Source: Nitrososphaerota archaeon (GTDB lineage: Archaea > Thermoproteota > Nitrososphaeria > Nitrososphaerales > JACPRH01). Taken from it: a stretch of DNA of 42,716 nucleotides. The translations under genes and the position numbers were made by a program. Location: assembly GCA_016190055.1 (NCBI GenBank), contig JACPRH010000001.1, positions 1-42,716 on the forward strand, in the 5' to 3' direction. The notes under the pieces were generated by a model that was given only the letters and a program-made list of their open reading frames with translations, had not been told where the DNA came from and searched no databases. Of this stretch, positions 25,005-32,340 are shown one piece after another. The number at the start of each line of letters is the position of its first letter. Within the stretch, counting starts at the first letter, position 1.

Positions 25005-26471
25005 TCATACATAGAACCATAGGAAGATTATCGCCAAAGTAGCTGTTAAGACGGCGAATGGAATTAGCGCCATAATCGCCTGCAGCTTATCTGGGAACAT
25101 TCGTCTGAGCGTGGTATACCCGACTTTAAGCGAGAAAAACACTCCTAGAAGCGCAAACGCAATCTCCGCGATAGGAATAGGGAGCGCGAAAGGCATCCAA
25201 GACAGATGAGTAGTCCCCAGCAGGTTCCATCCCGCACCAAGCGGATCTGAAGCAACGACAGGAATGTATGACCACTCCATCATAATCAGCGAGAAGTTGA
25301 AGCCCACCCAGAGCATCAGTCCAAGCGGGATATACGCGTAAGCATAGTTCACGAAAAGCGTTCTAGCTGAGACCCCCTTCGGCTCCGCTAGGAACTTTGC
25401 TCCTAGAGAGGCGAGATAGTGAAGCCCAGGCACTAAGCCGAGTACGACGTCGGCAACTAGGAGGACGTAGAAGATGTGCTGCGTGAGACCTACTGAACTG
25501 TTGTAAAGCAGCAGATCCCCCCAGTTCTTAATCCAGCTCCACGGACCAAAGAGCACAGCAGTGTATACGATTGGCAACGCGAGCAAAATCATAGATCTCC
25601 AAGCCTCATCCGGCTTACGCTTCACCTTCTCAGACTCGAGCTCTACGCCGAAATGCCTTACGTTGAGTGCAATGTTATCCAAAGGACAGGTCTTGTAGCA
25701 TTCTGTGCATAAGCCGCAGTCAACATCTGAAACCATGTTCTGAGGAAACTCGTACCATGGGCAGCCGTAACCCTTCTCACTTCCCACATAACACTCCTTA
25801 TGGCATCCTCCTTTCTCAGGCGGAATTAGGCAGGTGTCCCGATCTTTCACTCTAACCTCTACAGGTGAGAAGGAGGAATACAGTCCAATGAACGAACCCA
25901 TTGGACATAGACGGCGGCAAAACTGCCTTCGCGGAAAGAGAGAAAACACAACCACTGCAACAGACATTAGGAGGATTACAGCGACTGCGGTTACAAACGG
26001 TTGCGTGACTAGGACAACCATCCAGCTTGCGAAGATGAGGAAGATAAAATCCTGAATCCAAACATTCTGCAGCACCCTAGGCCAACGCCGATTCCGAAGC
26101 GATGATGTGCCGAAACGATTCCATAGTCTCCTTTGTATTATTTCTCCAGGCCATACGACTGGGCACATGAAGCACCAGGATCTGCCCATCAACGGAGTCA
26201 AAACTAATGCAAGAAGCACAGACCACAGTATCCAGGTGAATACGACGGCAAGGTTCTTGGCTCCAAGACTAATCCCTATGAAACCGGTTGCTATAACAAA
26301 AGTGAAGAGAGCAAAGTTGATGAGCTGCGCTAAAGGCTGCAGATTCCGATTCAAAATCGCCTTCTTCACAAACGGATATTGAAGCAGATCCTTCCTCCAG
26401 TAAGGAGGCGGTTGCTGCGGCTCTTGTTGCCGCTCCTGTTGTTGCTGCTGCGGCGCCTTCTCTTCGGTCAC
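25005..26471 (-). CDS. Polytopic membrane iron-sulfur protein of the NosR/NapH/CcoG type
   Basis: The 488-residue protein starts with a Gln/Pro-rich stretch (KAPQQQQQERQQEPQQPP), then about four membrane segments. The family marker pairs SWCFMCPVVWPGE and FCRRLCPMGSF follow helix pairs. A soluble region with many cysteines (CLIPP, GGCHKEC, GYGCPW) and a ferredoxin motif (CGLCTECYKTCP) comes next, and then about five more membrane segments. Such proteins carry electrons between quinone or ferredoxin and periplasmic enzymes. Here the gene overlaps the upstream CuA gene by four bases and precedes the second CuA gene by nine, so all three products likely form one complex. No NosZ, NapA or oxidase accompanies them. 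Confidence 0.88.
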   Translation of the reverse strand: MTEEKAPQQQQQERQQEPQQPPPYWRKDLLQYPFVKKAILNRNLQPLAQLINFALFTFVIATGFIGISLGAKNLAVVFTWILWSVLLALVLTPLMGRSWCFMCPVVWPGEIIQRRLWNRFGTSSLRNRRWPRVLQNVWIQDFIFLIFASWMVVLVTQPFVTAVAVILLMSVAVVVFSLFPRRQFCRRLCPMGSFIGLYSSFSPVEVRVKDRDTCLIPPEKGGCHKECYVGSEKGYGCPWYEFPQNMVSDVDCGLCTECYKTCPLDNIALNVRHFGVELESEKVKRKPDEAWRSMILLALPIVYTAVLFGPWSWIKNWGDLLLYNSSVGLTQHIFYVLLVADVVLGLVPGLHYLASLGAKFLAEPKGVSARTLFVNYAYAYIPLGLMLWVGFNFSLIMMEWSYIPVVASDPLGAGWNLLGTTHLSWMPFALPIPIAEIAFALLGVFFSLKVGYTTLRRMFPDKLQAIMALIPFAVLTATLAIIFLWFYV

Positions 26472-26983
26472 TTTTTATTATCCTCCTCTTTCCTACTTTC
26501 TTCCTTGGGCTCAGATCTCATCCAGACATACGCGAAGAATGCGACGGTCAGGCCTGAAATACCGAGTGCGCTCCCGATGAAGCGAATGCTCGGCTGAACA
26601 ATCAGCTGCCCCATCATGAACGGATGCAGCGAGCCGCATATTGTTGAGCAGTGGATCCTGAACATCCCGACCTTATCAGCGACGAAAGAGACTGTCTGCG
26701 GTGTGCCAGGGAGAATGGAATCCTGCCTGACCTCATACTCTTCAATATAAAAGCCGTGCACAGCATCCTGTGACTCCACCGTGATAACAACGATATCACC
26801 TTGGTTGACCACCAAGACCTCTGGGCTGTACCCGAAGCGAAAAGCTTTCACATTAAACTTCTTTACGTAGCTGTCTGATGTTGACTGAGCCATCACAAGG
26901 CCTGTAGAGGTTGTGCCGATGAGCAGTCCAAGCACTAGCGTAACAAGCAGCAAACGTCTGCGCTTCAAGGGATGCTTCGTCAC
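26468..26983 (-). CDS. CuA-domain protein with a C-terminal membrane anchor
   Basis: The 171-residue protein starts at GTG with a signal peptide (RRRLLLVTLVLGLLIGTTSTGLVMA). A cupredoxin fold follows with His in QDAVHGFYI and CSTICGSLHPFM (CX3CX3HX2M), a full set of CuA ligands. A C-terminal membrane helix (FIGSALGISGLTVAFFAYVWM) and a highly charged tail (EESRKEEDNKK) end it. The order is opposite to the partner at 24558-24995, whose anchor is N-terminal. It is the first gene of the three-gene operon and overlaps the polyferredoxin gene by ATGA. It resembles oxidase subunit II and the NosZ CuA domain but is neither by context. Confidence 0.9.
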   Translation of the reverse strand: MTKHPLKRRRLLLVTLVLGLLIGTTSTGLVMAQSTSDSYVKKFNVKAFRFGYSPEVLVVNQGDIVVITVESQDAVHGFYIEEYEVRQDSILPGTPQTVSFVADKVGMFRIHCSTICGSLHPFMMGQLIVQPSIRFIGSALGISGLTVAFFAYVWMRSEPKEESRKEEDNKK

Positions 26984-27020
26984 TTGGTGAGCCGTCAGTG
27001 TAACCCCGCATTAGCCGTTG

Positions 27021-27030
27021 ATAAATACCT
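27021..27030 (-). promoter_or_regulatory. TATA-like promoter of the CuA-polyferredoxin operon
   Basis: On the minus strand this reads AGGTATTTAT, about 42 bases upstream of the GTG at 26983, giving a leader of about 15 bases. It lies in the divergent region shared with the DsbA-like gene. Confidence 0.45.
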
Positions 27031-27130
27031 TTGACTTAAACATTAAGAACTAAAAATAACTTCACTGATAATCACATGAAAAAGGAAATCCATTAAATCT
27101 ACAAATTCGGAAAGCTTCACACCCCAAAAT

Positions 27131-27140
27131 AAGTTTATCA
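27131..27140 (+). promoter_or_regulatory. TATA-like promoter of the DsbA-like gene
   Basis: AAGTTTATCA is centred about 29 bases upstream of the ATG at 27165. It lies too close to the GTG at 27144 for that to be the start of a transcript from this site, and so supports the ATG. Confidence 0.45.
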
Positions 27141-27164
27141 ACAGTGCCTATTGTTCTATTCATT

Positions 27165-27860
27165 ATGGAAAACAGGCCCTCAAGCGACTTACTGGCCCAT
27201 CCAAAGACATTCGGAGCAGTCATGCTGGCAATCGGGCTTCTAGGAGGAATCCTAATCGGAATCTACCTACCCTCACTACTATCAACTCAGCAGCCCACCG
27301 GCAACCAGCCTCAACAACGACAAAACATCCCGATAGACAACGCCCCGTCACTAGGAGCAGCGAACGCTCCAGTAACAATAGTCGAGTTCAGCGACTTCCA
27401 ATGCCCCTTCTGCGCAAGCTTTTTCAACCAAACGTTACCACAGATACAAAAAGACTACATAGACACAGGAAAGGCCAGACTTGTCTACAAACACCTCCCA
27501 ATCACAAAGATCCACCCCTACGCGGAAAGAGCCGCTGAGGCAGCGGAATGCGCTGGAGAACAAGGGAAATTCTGGGAATACCACGACCTACTCTTCGCAA
27601 ACCAGCAGACATGGATATCGAAAAACGCTACAACCATATTCAAAGAATACGCTTCAACCCTCAAATTAAACACAACCGGTTTCAACAGCTGCATCGACAC
27701 CAACAAGTACTCCAGTGAAATCTCAAAAGACATCCAAGACGGACAAAATGCGGGAGTATCTGGAACACCGACCTTCTTCATCAACGGAATCAGAGTAGTG
27801 GGAGCACAGCCTTACACTGTCTTCAAAGAAACTATCGACGCGGAGCTTATGCGACAGTAA
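27165..27860 (+). CDS. Membrane-anchored DsbA-like thiol oxidoreductase
   Basis: From the ATG at 27165 the protein is 231 residues (a GTG at 27144 would add seven). An N-terminal anchor (FGAVMLAIGLLGGILIGIYL) leads to a Gln-rich linker and a DsbA/DsbG-like thioredoxin domain. The active site is FSDFQCPFCASFF (CPFC), an inserted helical region contains HPYAERAAEAAECAG, and the cis-Pro is in GVSGTPTFFING. It likely forms or repairs disulfides outside the membrane. It is divergent from the CuA operon, and its products contain exposed paired cysteines, so a role in their maturation is a reasonable inference. A related family with the same design serves as sporulation/peptidoglycan reductases in bacteria. 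Confidence 0.87.
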   Translation: MENRPSSDLLAHPKTFGAVMLAIGLLGGILIGIYLPSLLSTQQPTGNQPQQRQNIPIDNAPSLGAANAPVTIVEFSDFQCPFCASFFNQTLPQIQKDYIDTGKARLVYKHLPITKIHPYAERAAEAAECAGEQGKFWEYHDLLFANQQTWISKNATTIFKEYASTLKLNTTGFNSCIDTNKYSSEISKDIQDGQNAGVSGTPTFFINGIRVVGAQPYTVFKETIDAELMRQ

Positions 27861-27930
27861 AAAATAGAATCGACTCACTTGTTACGAATGTTCTTCCACA
27901 CTGCTTTAGGCGCCATCAAAGTTGTTTAGA

Positions 27931-27946
27931 GTAGCCGCGTGGCTAC
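27931..27946. terminator. Short hairpin between convergent DsbA-like and AOR genes
   Basis: GTAGCC and GGCTAC form a six-base stem around a four-base loop. A second small stem, GGCTA/TAGCC, lies at 27963-27978. Both are between converging gene ends. Confidence 0.35.
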
Positions 27947-28002
27947 CCTAATTAGTGGACTTGGCTAACGCACTAGCCGACTTGTTTGCGAGGTGTCAGT
28001 GT

Positions 28003-29991
28003 CTATACGTTGAGCTTGTTCGCGACGTCTTTGAGGTCGAGCTTCTCCAGCTGTTCTCTTGTGGGTATGCCGGTCTTTAAGTCCCAGCCGCGTATCTGGT
28101 AGTAGTCGTCCTTCGCCTTCTCCCAAGCGGGGCGGTCGACTGCGTTATTTCGTCGGTCCTTGTGCGTGAAGTAGTATTCGTTGAATGTGTCTTCTTCACG
28201 TGTTCTACCCCTTAGAACTTGGGCTGCGCGCTCGATGTTGAAGACGCGTTCTGAGTCAGTGAAGAGACCGTCTAGTGTCGTGTTTATACCTGTGACGAGT
28301 GAGTAGAACTCGGCTTCAGCCTCCTTCCAACCAGTGCCTTCAGATTTGATACCGGCCTCCTCCTTGAACAAGGGGTTGTTGGTCTGAATTGGGAAGAACC
28401 AGTCGCAAGCACTGACGGAGTCAATTAAGACCGCGCGGTGCTGGCTGACTACAGCAGCCTGTGCTTTACCCGCATAGCTAAAGGGGTTTGCCGCGTCTTT
28501 AGTGCCATACAAGTATTGGCAGAGCTCTGGACTACCATAGGTTTCTCTGTTTCGGCTAGTGTTCGAGTAAGGATCGCGCGTATCAGTAGCCCACAGAAGC
28601 TGTCCAATCGGGTTCGGGTAACCTGTTTGGTCTCCAGGGCCTTTAGCGCTTCCTATGTAGAACCAGTGCTGTCTCATTCCATGAGCTGTATATCGTTCCT
28701 CGTAGAGTTGCCACATCTTATCACCGTACTTCTCCTTCAGCTGGAGTGCTGCTCGGTGCATTCCCTCAGCTAAGAGGTCTCCGAACTCGTTCCTGAACCC
28801 TTCACGCTTAGCTATCATGCTGAAGAGCTTGTCAGCAAACTCCTTGCTTCCAAAGTCTTTGAATGGAATGCCTGTATTCTCCTCAGTAAGGATACCTTCT
28901 TTGTATGCTGCCCATAGGTATGATAGGAACCCGGTTAGCTCGAAGGAGTTGATAGTATATTCGTCCGCGAGTTTTACGCCGTACCAGCTTGTCTCATCTT
29001 GTGGCCTATTCAGGAAGTCTGGGTGAGGTGGGCACACAGGTCCGACGCCCTCCCAGTTATAGTACATCTGAAGCTGGACACACTGAGCTTGACCCGCAGT
29101 AATCCCTGGCGGCGCAATATACGCCCTGCATATGACTTGGCACCCGAAGCAACCGTCAAGCCTCTTCATGTGGCTGGTCAGGATCTTTGGGTCTCCGCCA
29201 TAAATGCCGCCTGGGCCACCGTAAGCAGGGACAACTGGTTTTGCCTGAGCCCTGAGCAGTTTTCGAGCCTTAAACACCGATTCGACCAAATCCTTGGGCT
29301 TCGCAACCGGTACGCTCCCGGTTCCCCTTATTGACAGGGCCTTGAGGTTCTTTGAACCCATCACTCCGCCGAAGCCGCATTGACCAGCAGCATCACCTGA
29401 GTCGTGAAGGATTGAGGAAACCCTAGTCTGGTTTTCACCCGCTGGGCCAATTAGGACACTTCTGACGAGTCTGGGATCGTAACGTCCTGCCTGAGGCTTC
29501 TCTGAACCAGTTATCTTATGGTCATTGGCAAGATCATCTTGGATCAACTTCTGGCTCTTGATGGCGTCAGTGCCCCAGATTTTGCTCGCGCTTCTAATCT
29601 CCACTAGATCGTCGTAGATGAATACGTAGCTGGGTTTCTTCGCTTTGCCCTGAACAATGACCGCATCGTATCCTGCGAACTTTAGCTCGGCTCCCCAGTG
29701 TCCGCCCATTCCTGAGTGTGACGGGTACTCCTTAGGGTGCTGAGGCGCGAGAGAACCGATGCGGCAGCGTCCATTAGTGGGTGTGTTTGTGCCTGTGAGT
29801 GGTCCTGTTGCGAAGACGATTCTGTTCTCAGGATCAAACGCCTTTACTTCAGGTGAAACCTCATCCCACATGACTTTGGCGATTATGCCTCGTCCACCGA
29901 TGAATTTCGGGGCATAGTTTGTAGTCGGCTCAGTCGTAATTTTATCAGACGTTAGATCTACTCTTAGGACCTTACCTTTCCAACCGAACAT
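28003..29991 (-). CDS. Aldehyde:ferredoxin oxidoreductase-family tungsten/molybdenum pterin enzyme
   Basis: The 662-residue protein begins with the family N-terminal domain (GWKGKVLRVDLTSDKITTEPT, FIGGRGIIAKVMWDEVSP) that holds the pterin cofactor. The [4Fe-4S] ligands are Cys 281, 284 and 288 (DGCFGCQVIC) and Cys 529 (SACDWFF). Length and motifs fit the AOR family, which contains aldehyde, tungsten-unknown (WOR) and YdhV-type enzymes. No signal peptide is seen. It is the last gene of an operon with a four-cluster ferredoxin, cytochrome b and a small membrane protein, a layout close to the E. coli ydhYVWXUT genes. The substrate is unknown; aldehyde oxidation with electrons going to quinone is one possibility. 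Confidence 0.93.
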   Translation of the reverse strand: MFGWKGKVLRVDLTSDKITTEPTTNYAPKFIGGRGIIAKVMWDEVSPEVKAFDPENRIVFATGPLTGTNTPTNGRCRIGSLAPQHPKEYPSHSGMGGHWGAELKFAGYDAVIVQGKAKKPSYVFIYDDLVEIRSASKIWGTDAIKSQKLIQDDLANDHKITGSEKPQAGRYDPRLVRSVLIGPAGENQTRVSSILHDSGDAAGQCGFGGVMGSKNLKALSIRGTGSVPVAKPKDLVESVFKARKLLRAQAKPVVPAYGGPGGIYGGDPKILTSHMKRLDGCFGCQVICRAYIAPPGITAGQAQCVQLQMYYNWEGVGPVCPPHPDFLNRPQDETSWYGVKLADEYTINSFELTGFLSYLWAAYKEGILTEENTGIPFKDFGSKEFADKLFSMIAKREGFRNEFGDLLAEGMHRAALQLKEKYGDKMWQLYEERYTAHGMRQHWFYIGSAKGPGDQTGYPNPIGQLLWATDTRDPYSNTSRNRETYGSPELCQYLYGTKDAANPFSYAGKAQAAVVSQHRAVLIDSVSACDWFFPIQTNNPLFKEEAGIKSEGTGWKEAEAEFYSLVTGINTTLDGLFTDSERVFNIERAAQVLRGRTREEDTFNEYYFTHKDRRNNAVDRPAWEKAKDDYYQIRGWDLKTGIPTREQLEKLDLKDVANKLNV

Positions 29992-30013
29992 CTTCTATTC
30001 ACCTATCTCCTAT

Positions 30014-30763
30014 TTACCACAAGATTCCTCTGAGTTCATCTTCACGCTTAGCTTTAGCTTCAGGAGGCCTCCAGATTATGTTGCCTTGGCCGTCGTAGCC
30101 GTTGGAAACACCTTGATCTGAGCTAGCATACATGATGGCTCCTACTGGGCAGAACCTGACACATTGAGGCTTTCCGCCGCAGAGGTGACATTTGGTCACT
30201 ACTTGCTTCTTCGAGTTGAACCTAACTCTTGAGATATCGAATATCTTAGCGCATCCCTCGACGCACTGTTGGCACCCGATGCACTCTCTTGTATTGACGA
30301 CACGCGCATTAGTGCCTGGTGTAGTGTCGGGAGTTAGCTTGCCTGATAGCAACGAGGTAAGCCTGACCTCCATCTGCGGAAAACCGCCCTCCGTACCTGT
30401 GTCAACTTGTAGCGCACCTGTTGGACAGGAGTAGAGGCAACCTGGCCAAACACATTGAGAGCACGGATTAGGCAGATAGTCGCCCTCAAAGTAATCCTTC
30501 AGTATCTGAATTCTAGCTAGATCCGGCTGGCACTCACCTTCATTGAAGACAGTGCAGGCTGCTTGACAGCTTCTGCAGCCACCGCACACCTCCATATCGG
30601 TTACAACGACACCCTTAGACTTCGGCGGTGTCCTCGGCTCATATTGGTGATTGAAGTAGCCGACTGTCGAGGCAGCCTCAACGGTTGCTACTGCGCCAAC
30701 TATAGCGGCGCCAGCTATGAACTTTCTACGTGAAGTTTTTGGCATACTTGATTCTTCACCCAT
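30014..30763 (-). CDS. Tat-signal ferredoxin subunit with four [4Fe-4S] motifs
   Basis: The 249-residue protein has a twin-arginine signal (TSRRKFIAGAAIVGAVATVEA), then four cysteine sets: CGGCRSCQAAC, CSQCVWPGCLYSC, CIGCQQCVEGC and CHLCGGKPQCVRFC. This is the HybA/DmsB/YdhY-type electron-transfer subunit. The signal suggests export of a folded protein, possibly carrying the signal-less AOR enzyme with it or remaining tethered by an uncleaved helix. It lies between the cytochrome b gene (13-base gap) and the AOR gene (22-base gap), so the three should form one complex. Start ATG 30763; an in-frame ATG at 30745 is possible. Confidence 0.92.
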   Translation of the reverse strand: MGEESSMPKTSRRKFIAGAAIVGAVATVEAASTVGYFNHQYEPRTPPKSKGVVVTDMEVCGGCRSCQAACTVFNEGECQPDLARIQILKDYFEGDYLPNPCSQCVWPGCLYSCPTGALQVDTGTEGGFPQMEVRLTSLLSGKLTPDTTPGTNARVVNTRECIGCQQCVEGCAKIFDISRVRFNSKKQVVTKCHLCGGKPQCVRFCPVGAIMYASSDQGVSNGYDGQGNIIWRPPEAKAKREDELRGILW

Positions 30764-30776
30764 TTATTATCACTTT

Positions 30777-31490
30777 TTACTTTCCTTTTTCGTGCGGTGC
30801 AGGAATTATCTCAGGCTCCTCAGTGGAAGAGAAGTGCTTCTCCTGATAGCGCCTTGGCACCCAACCAGTTATCATGCTCCTGAATGCCGGCAGGTTCTCC
30901 AGCCTTACAGAGAAGTAGAAGTGCATCACCACCATCGCGACGAGCGCAAAGGTTAGCACATCATGGAGAACTCTAGTCCAGTAGAGCAGGAAATCAAAGT
31001 CAACATTGAAGAACCAGACTGGGACAAGCCAACGGTAATTAGCACTTAACATTAAGCCAGTTGCACCGATCAGAATGACAACTACTGCAATGCCGATGTG
31101 AAGCATCTTCTGACCAGGGTTGTACTTGTGGAACTTTACGTACTCTCTTGATCTGCCTAGGAAGTTTTTGGCCATAATATTCTGAGCCTTAAAGTCGGCT
31201 TTAGACGGCAATTCGCTCCAAAAGACACCTCTTATCCCAGTATCGTATGTGATGTGGAATATCAGTGAGCCTAGGAGGGTGAATGCTGCATATCGGTGCA
31301 GATCGTAAATTAACGGAGTGTATGTGGCTCCGATAACAGTCTGTGCGAACACGGATAAAGGCTGCAATCCGAAAAGATTTAGATCATAAATAGTTAATCC
31401 AGTCCAGAGGAGTATAAGCAAGCTTGAGAGGTTTACCCAGTGATACACTCTCTGGGGAATATCGTGTCGTCTAACTCTTTCATCAGTCAT
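30777..31490 (-). CDS. Membrane cytochrome b subunit of the AOR complex
   Basis: The 237-residue protein has four membrane helices with paired histidines: RVYHWVNLSS (helix 1), HRYAAFTLLGSLIFHITYD (helix 2), QKMLHIGIAVVV (helix 3) and VLHDVLTFALVAMVVMHFYFS (helix 4). This matches the formate dehydrogenase gamma/PhsC group, which hold two haems b and react with quinone. Its closest relative in the window is the cytochrome b at 21914-22735 (shared GQKM/MQKM and LHD-LTF-HFYFS patterns). It starts one base after the stop of the 53-residue membrane protein gene and precedes the ferredoxin subunit. Confidence 0.9.
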   Translation of the reverse strand: MTDERVRRHDIPQRVYHWVNLSSLLILLWTGLTIYDLNLFGLQPLSVFAQTVIGATYTPLIYDLHRYAAFTLLGSLIFHITYDTGIRGVFWSELPSKADFKAQNIMAKNFLGRSREYVKFHKYNPGQKMLHIGIAVVVILIGATGLMLSANYRWLVPVWFFNVDFDFLLYWTRVLHDVLTFALVAMVVMHFYFSVRLENLPAFRSMITGWVPRRYQEKHFSSTEEPEIIPAPHEKGK

Positions 31491-31491
31491 T

Positions 31492-31653
31492 TCAATGATC
31501 TCCCCTGAGAGGAGGGTTGATATGCCTGATTATGAAGTGAACAGCTACGACTGTGACAGCGGCTACGACCACGATTAACCCTATGTTATCGTCAAGCCTG
31601 TTCTGCCATATATTCGGGGTATACAGCGCGTTAACTAATGTCCGAAGCACCAT
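31492..31653 (-). CDS. 53-residue single-pass membrane protein leading the AOR operon
   Basis: ATG at 31653 opens a 53-codon frame: MVLRTLVNALYTPNIWQNR, then acidic DDN, a membrane helix (IGLIVVVAAVTVVAVHFII), and a basic tail (RHINPPLRGDH). The TGA at 31492-31494 lies one base before the ATG of the cytochrome b gene, so translation is probably coupled. It is too short for common length cut-offs and easy to miss. A His within the helix and its position suggest a small subunit of the membrane complex. No family is recognised. The open frame, one clean membrane helix and coupling make it likely real. Confidence 0.65.
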   Translation of the reverse strand: MVLRTLVNALYTPNIWQNRLDDNIGLIVVVAAVTVVAVHFIIRHINPPLRGDH

Positions 31654-31960
31654 GCTCCGCCTGTTCGATATAGAAGATGCTGTGTTAAAAAACCTTTTCG
31701 AATGAACAGTTTTTCATCAGATGAATTGCTGGTAATAACTTAGCTTGAATCACAACTTTCTGTTAACAGAACGCCGATAAACAGGTATCTTTTGACGACC
31801 AATACCCGCTTATTCCATCGTCATAACTTTATGACGCCTTATGCCGGCACCAATCAGCAGTAAGGATGGTTCATTCTAGATTAACAGGCAGTGTGAGCCG
31901 GACGAGCGGCCTTCCGAATATGGCAAATGACGGTTTGATATTGGGGAGAGAATATTCTGA
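31654..31960. other. 300-base gap between the AOR operon and aIF1A
   Basis: No gene is seen. The region should contain the AOR operon promoter; a weak TATA-like TTCTATATCG (minus strand) lies close to the small-protein start but is poorly spaced. A seven-base hairpin at 31819-31836 is listed separately. Confidence 0.4.
31819..31836. terminator. Palindromic hairpin downstream of aIF1A
   Basis: CGTCATA and TATGACG pair over seven bases around ACTT. It lies about 125 bases beyond the aIF1A stop and upstream of the AOR operon, so it may be a terminator or an operator. Confidence 0.3.
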
Positions 31961-32251
31961 TTATAGCCCGTCTGGAATGTAGTTGTTATTCCTTAGCCAC
32001 TCGACCTGTGAGATGGTGTATCTCCATACGATGTCGGCTCTATCGTCCTTAAAATCCCAAGGTGCCACCAAAACCATGTCGTTCTCGCGAACCCACATGC
32101 GCCGCTTCATCTTTCCTCGGATTCTCGCCAAACGGGTCTTTCCATCGGTGCACTTTACGATGACGTGCTCTCCGCCGGACATCTTCAAAACCCGGCCGAT
32201 CAACTCTCCCGCCTCGGGTAGAGTGAGCTTCTTCAGATCCGCTTCGTTCAA
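31961..32251 (-). CDS. eif1A: Translation initiation factor 1A
   Basis: From the TTG at 32251 the product is 96 residues with the full S1-like OB fold: GELIGRVLKMSGGEHVIVKCTDGKTRLARIRGKMKRRMWVRENDMVLV, followed by the typical WDFKDDRADIVWRYTISQVEWLRNN. It binds the ribosomal A site during initiation. The reading frame continues upstream as IGKRKV before LNEADL, resembling the usual MGKRxV start of relatives, and GAGGG sits eight bases before that ATC codon (32267-32269). The true start may therefore be ATC at 32269, giving 102 residues; no ATG, GTG or other TTG lies between it and the upstream stop. Confidence 0.93.
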   Translation of the reverse strand: MNEADLKKLTLPEAGELIGRVLKMSGGEHVIVKCTDGKTRLARIRGKMKRRMWVRENDMVLVAPWDFKDDRADIVWRYTISQVEWLRNNNYIPDGL

Positions 32252-32340
32252 GACTTTACGTTTGCCGATTTTCGAGCCCTCAGTAGTCTCCGGGGGCTTT
32301 ACAGATTTAACTTTTTTGATAGGTTACTTTTGAAAAGTTC

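Noticed and set aside
24558-26983. Nitrous oxide reductase (nos) locus, suggested by CuA domains, a NosR-like protein and a NosFY-like ABC pair in the same window.
   Set aside because: There is no NosZ catalytic propeller, NosD or NosL, and the ABC genes are 10 kb away with a different neighbour.
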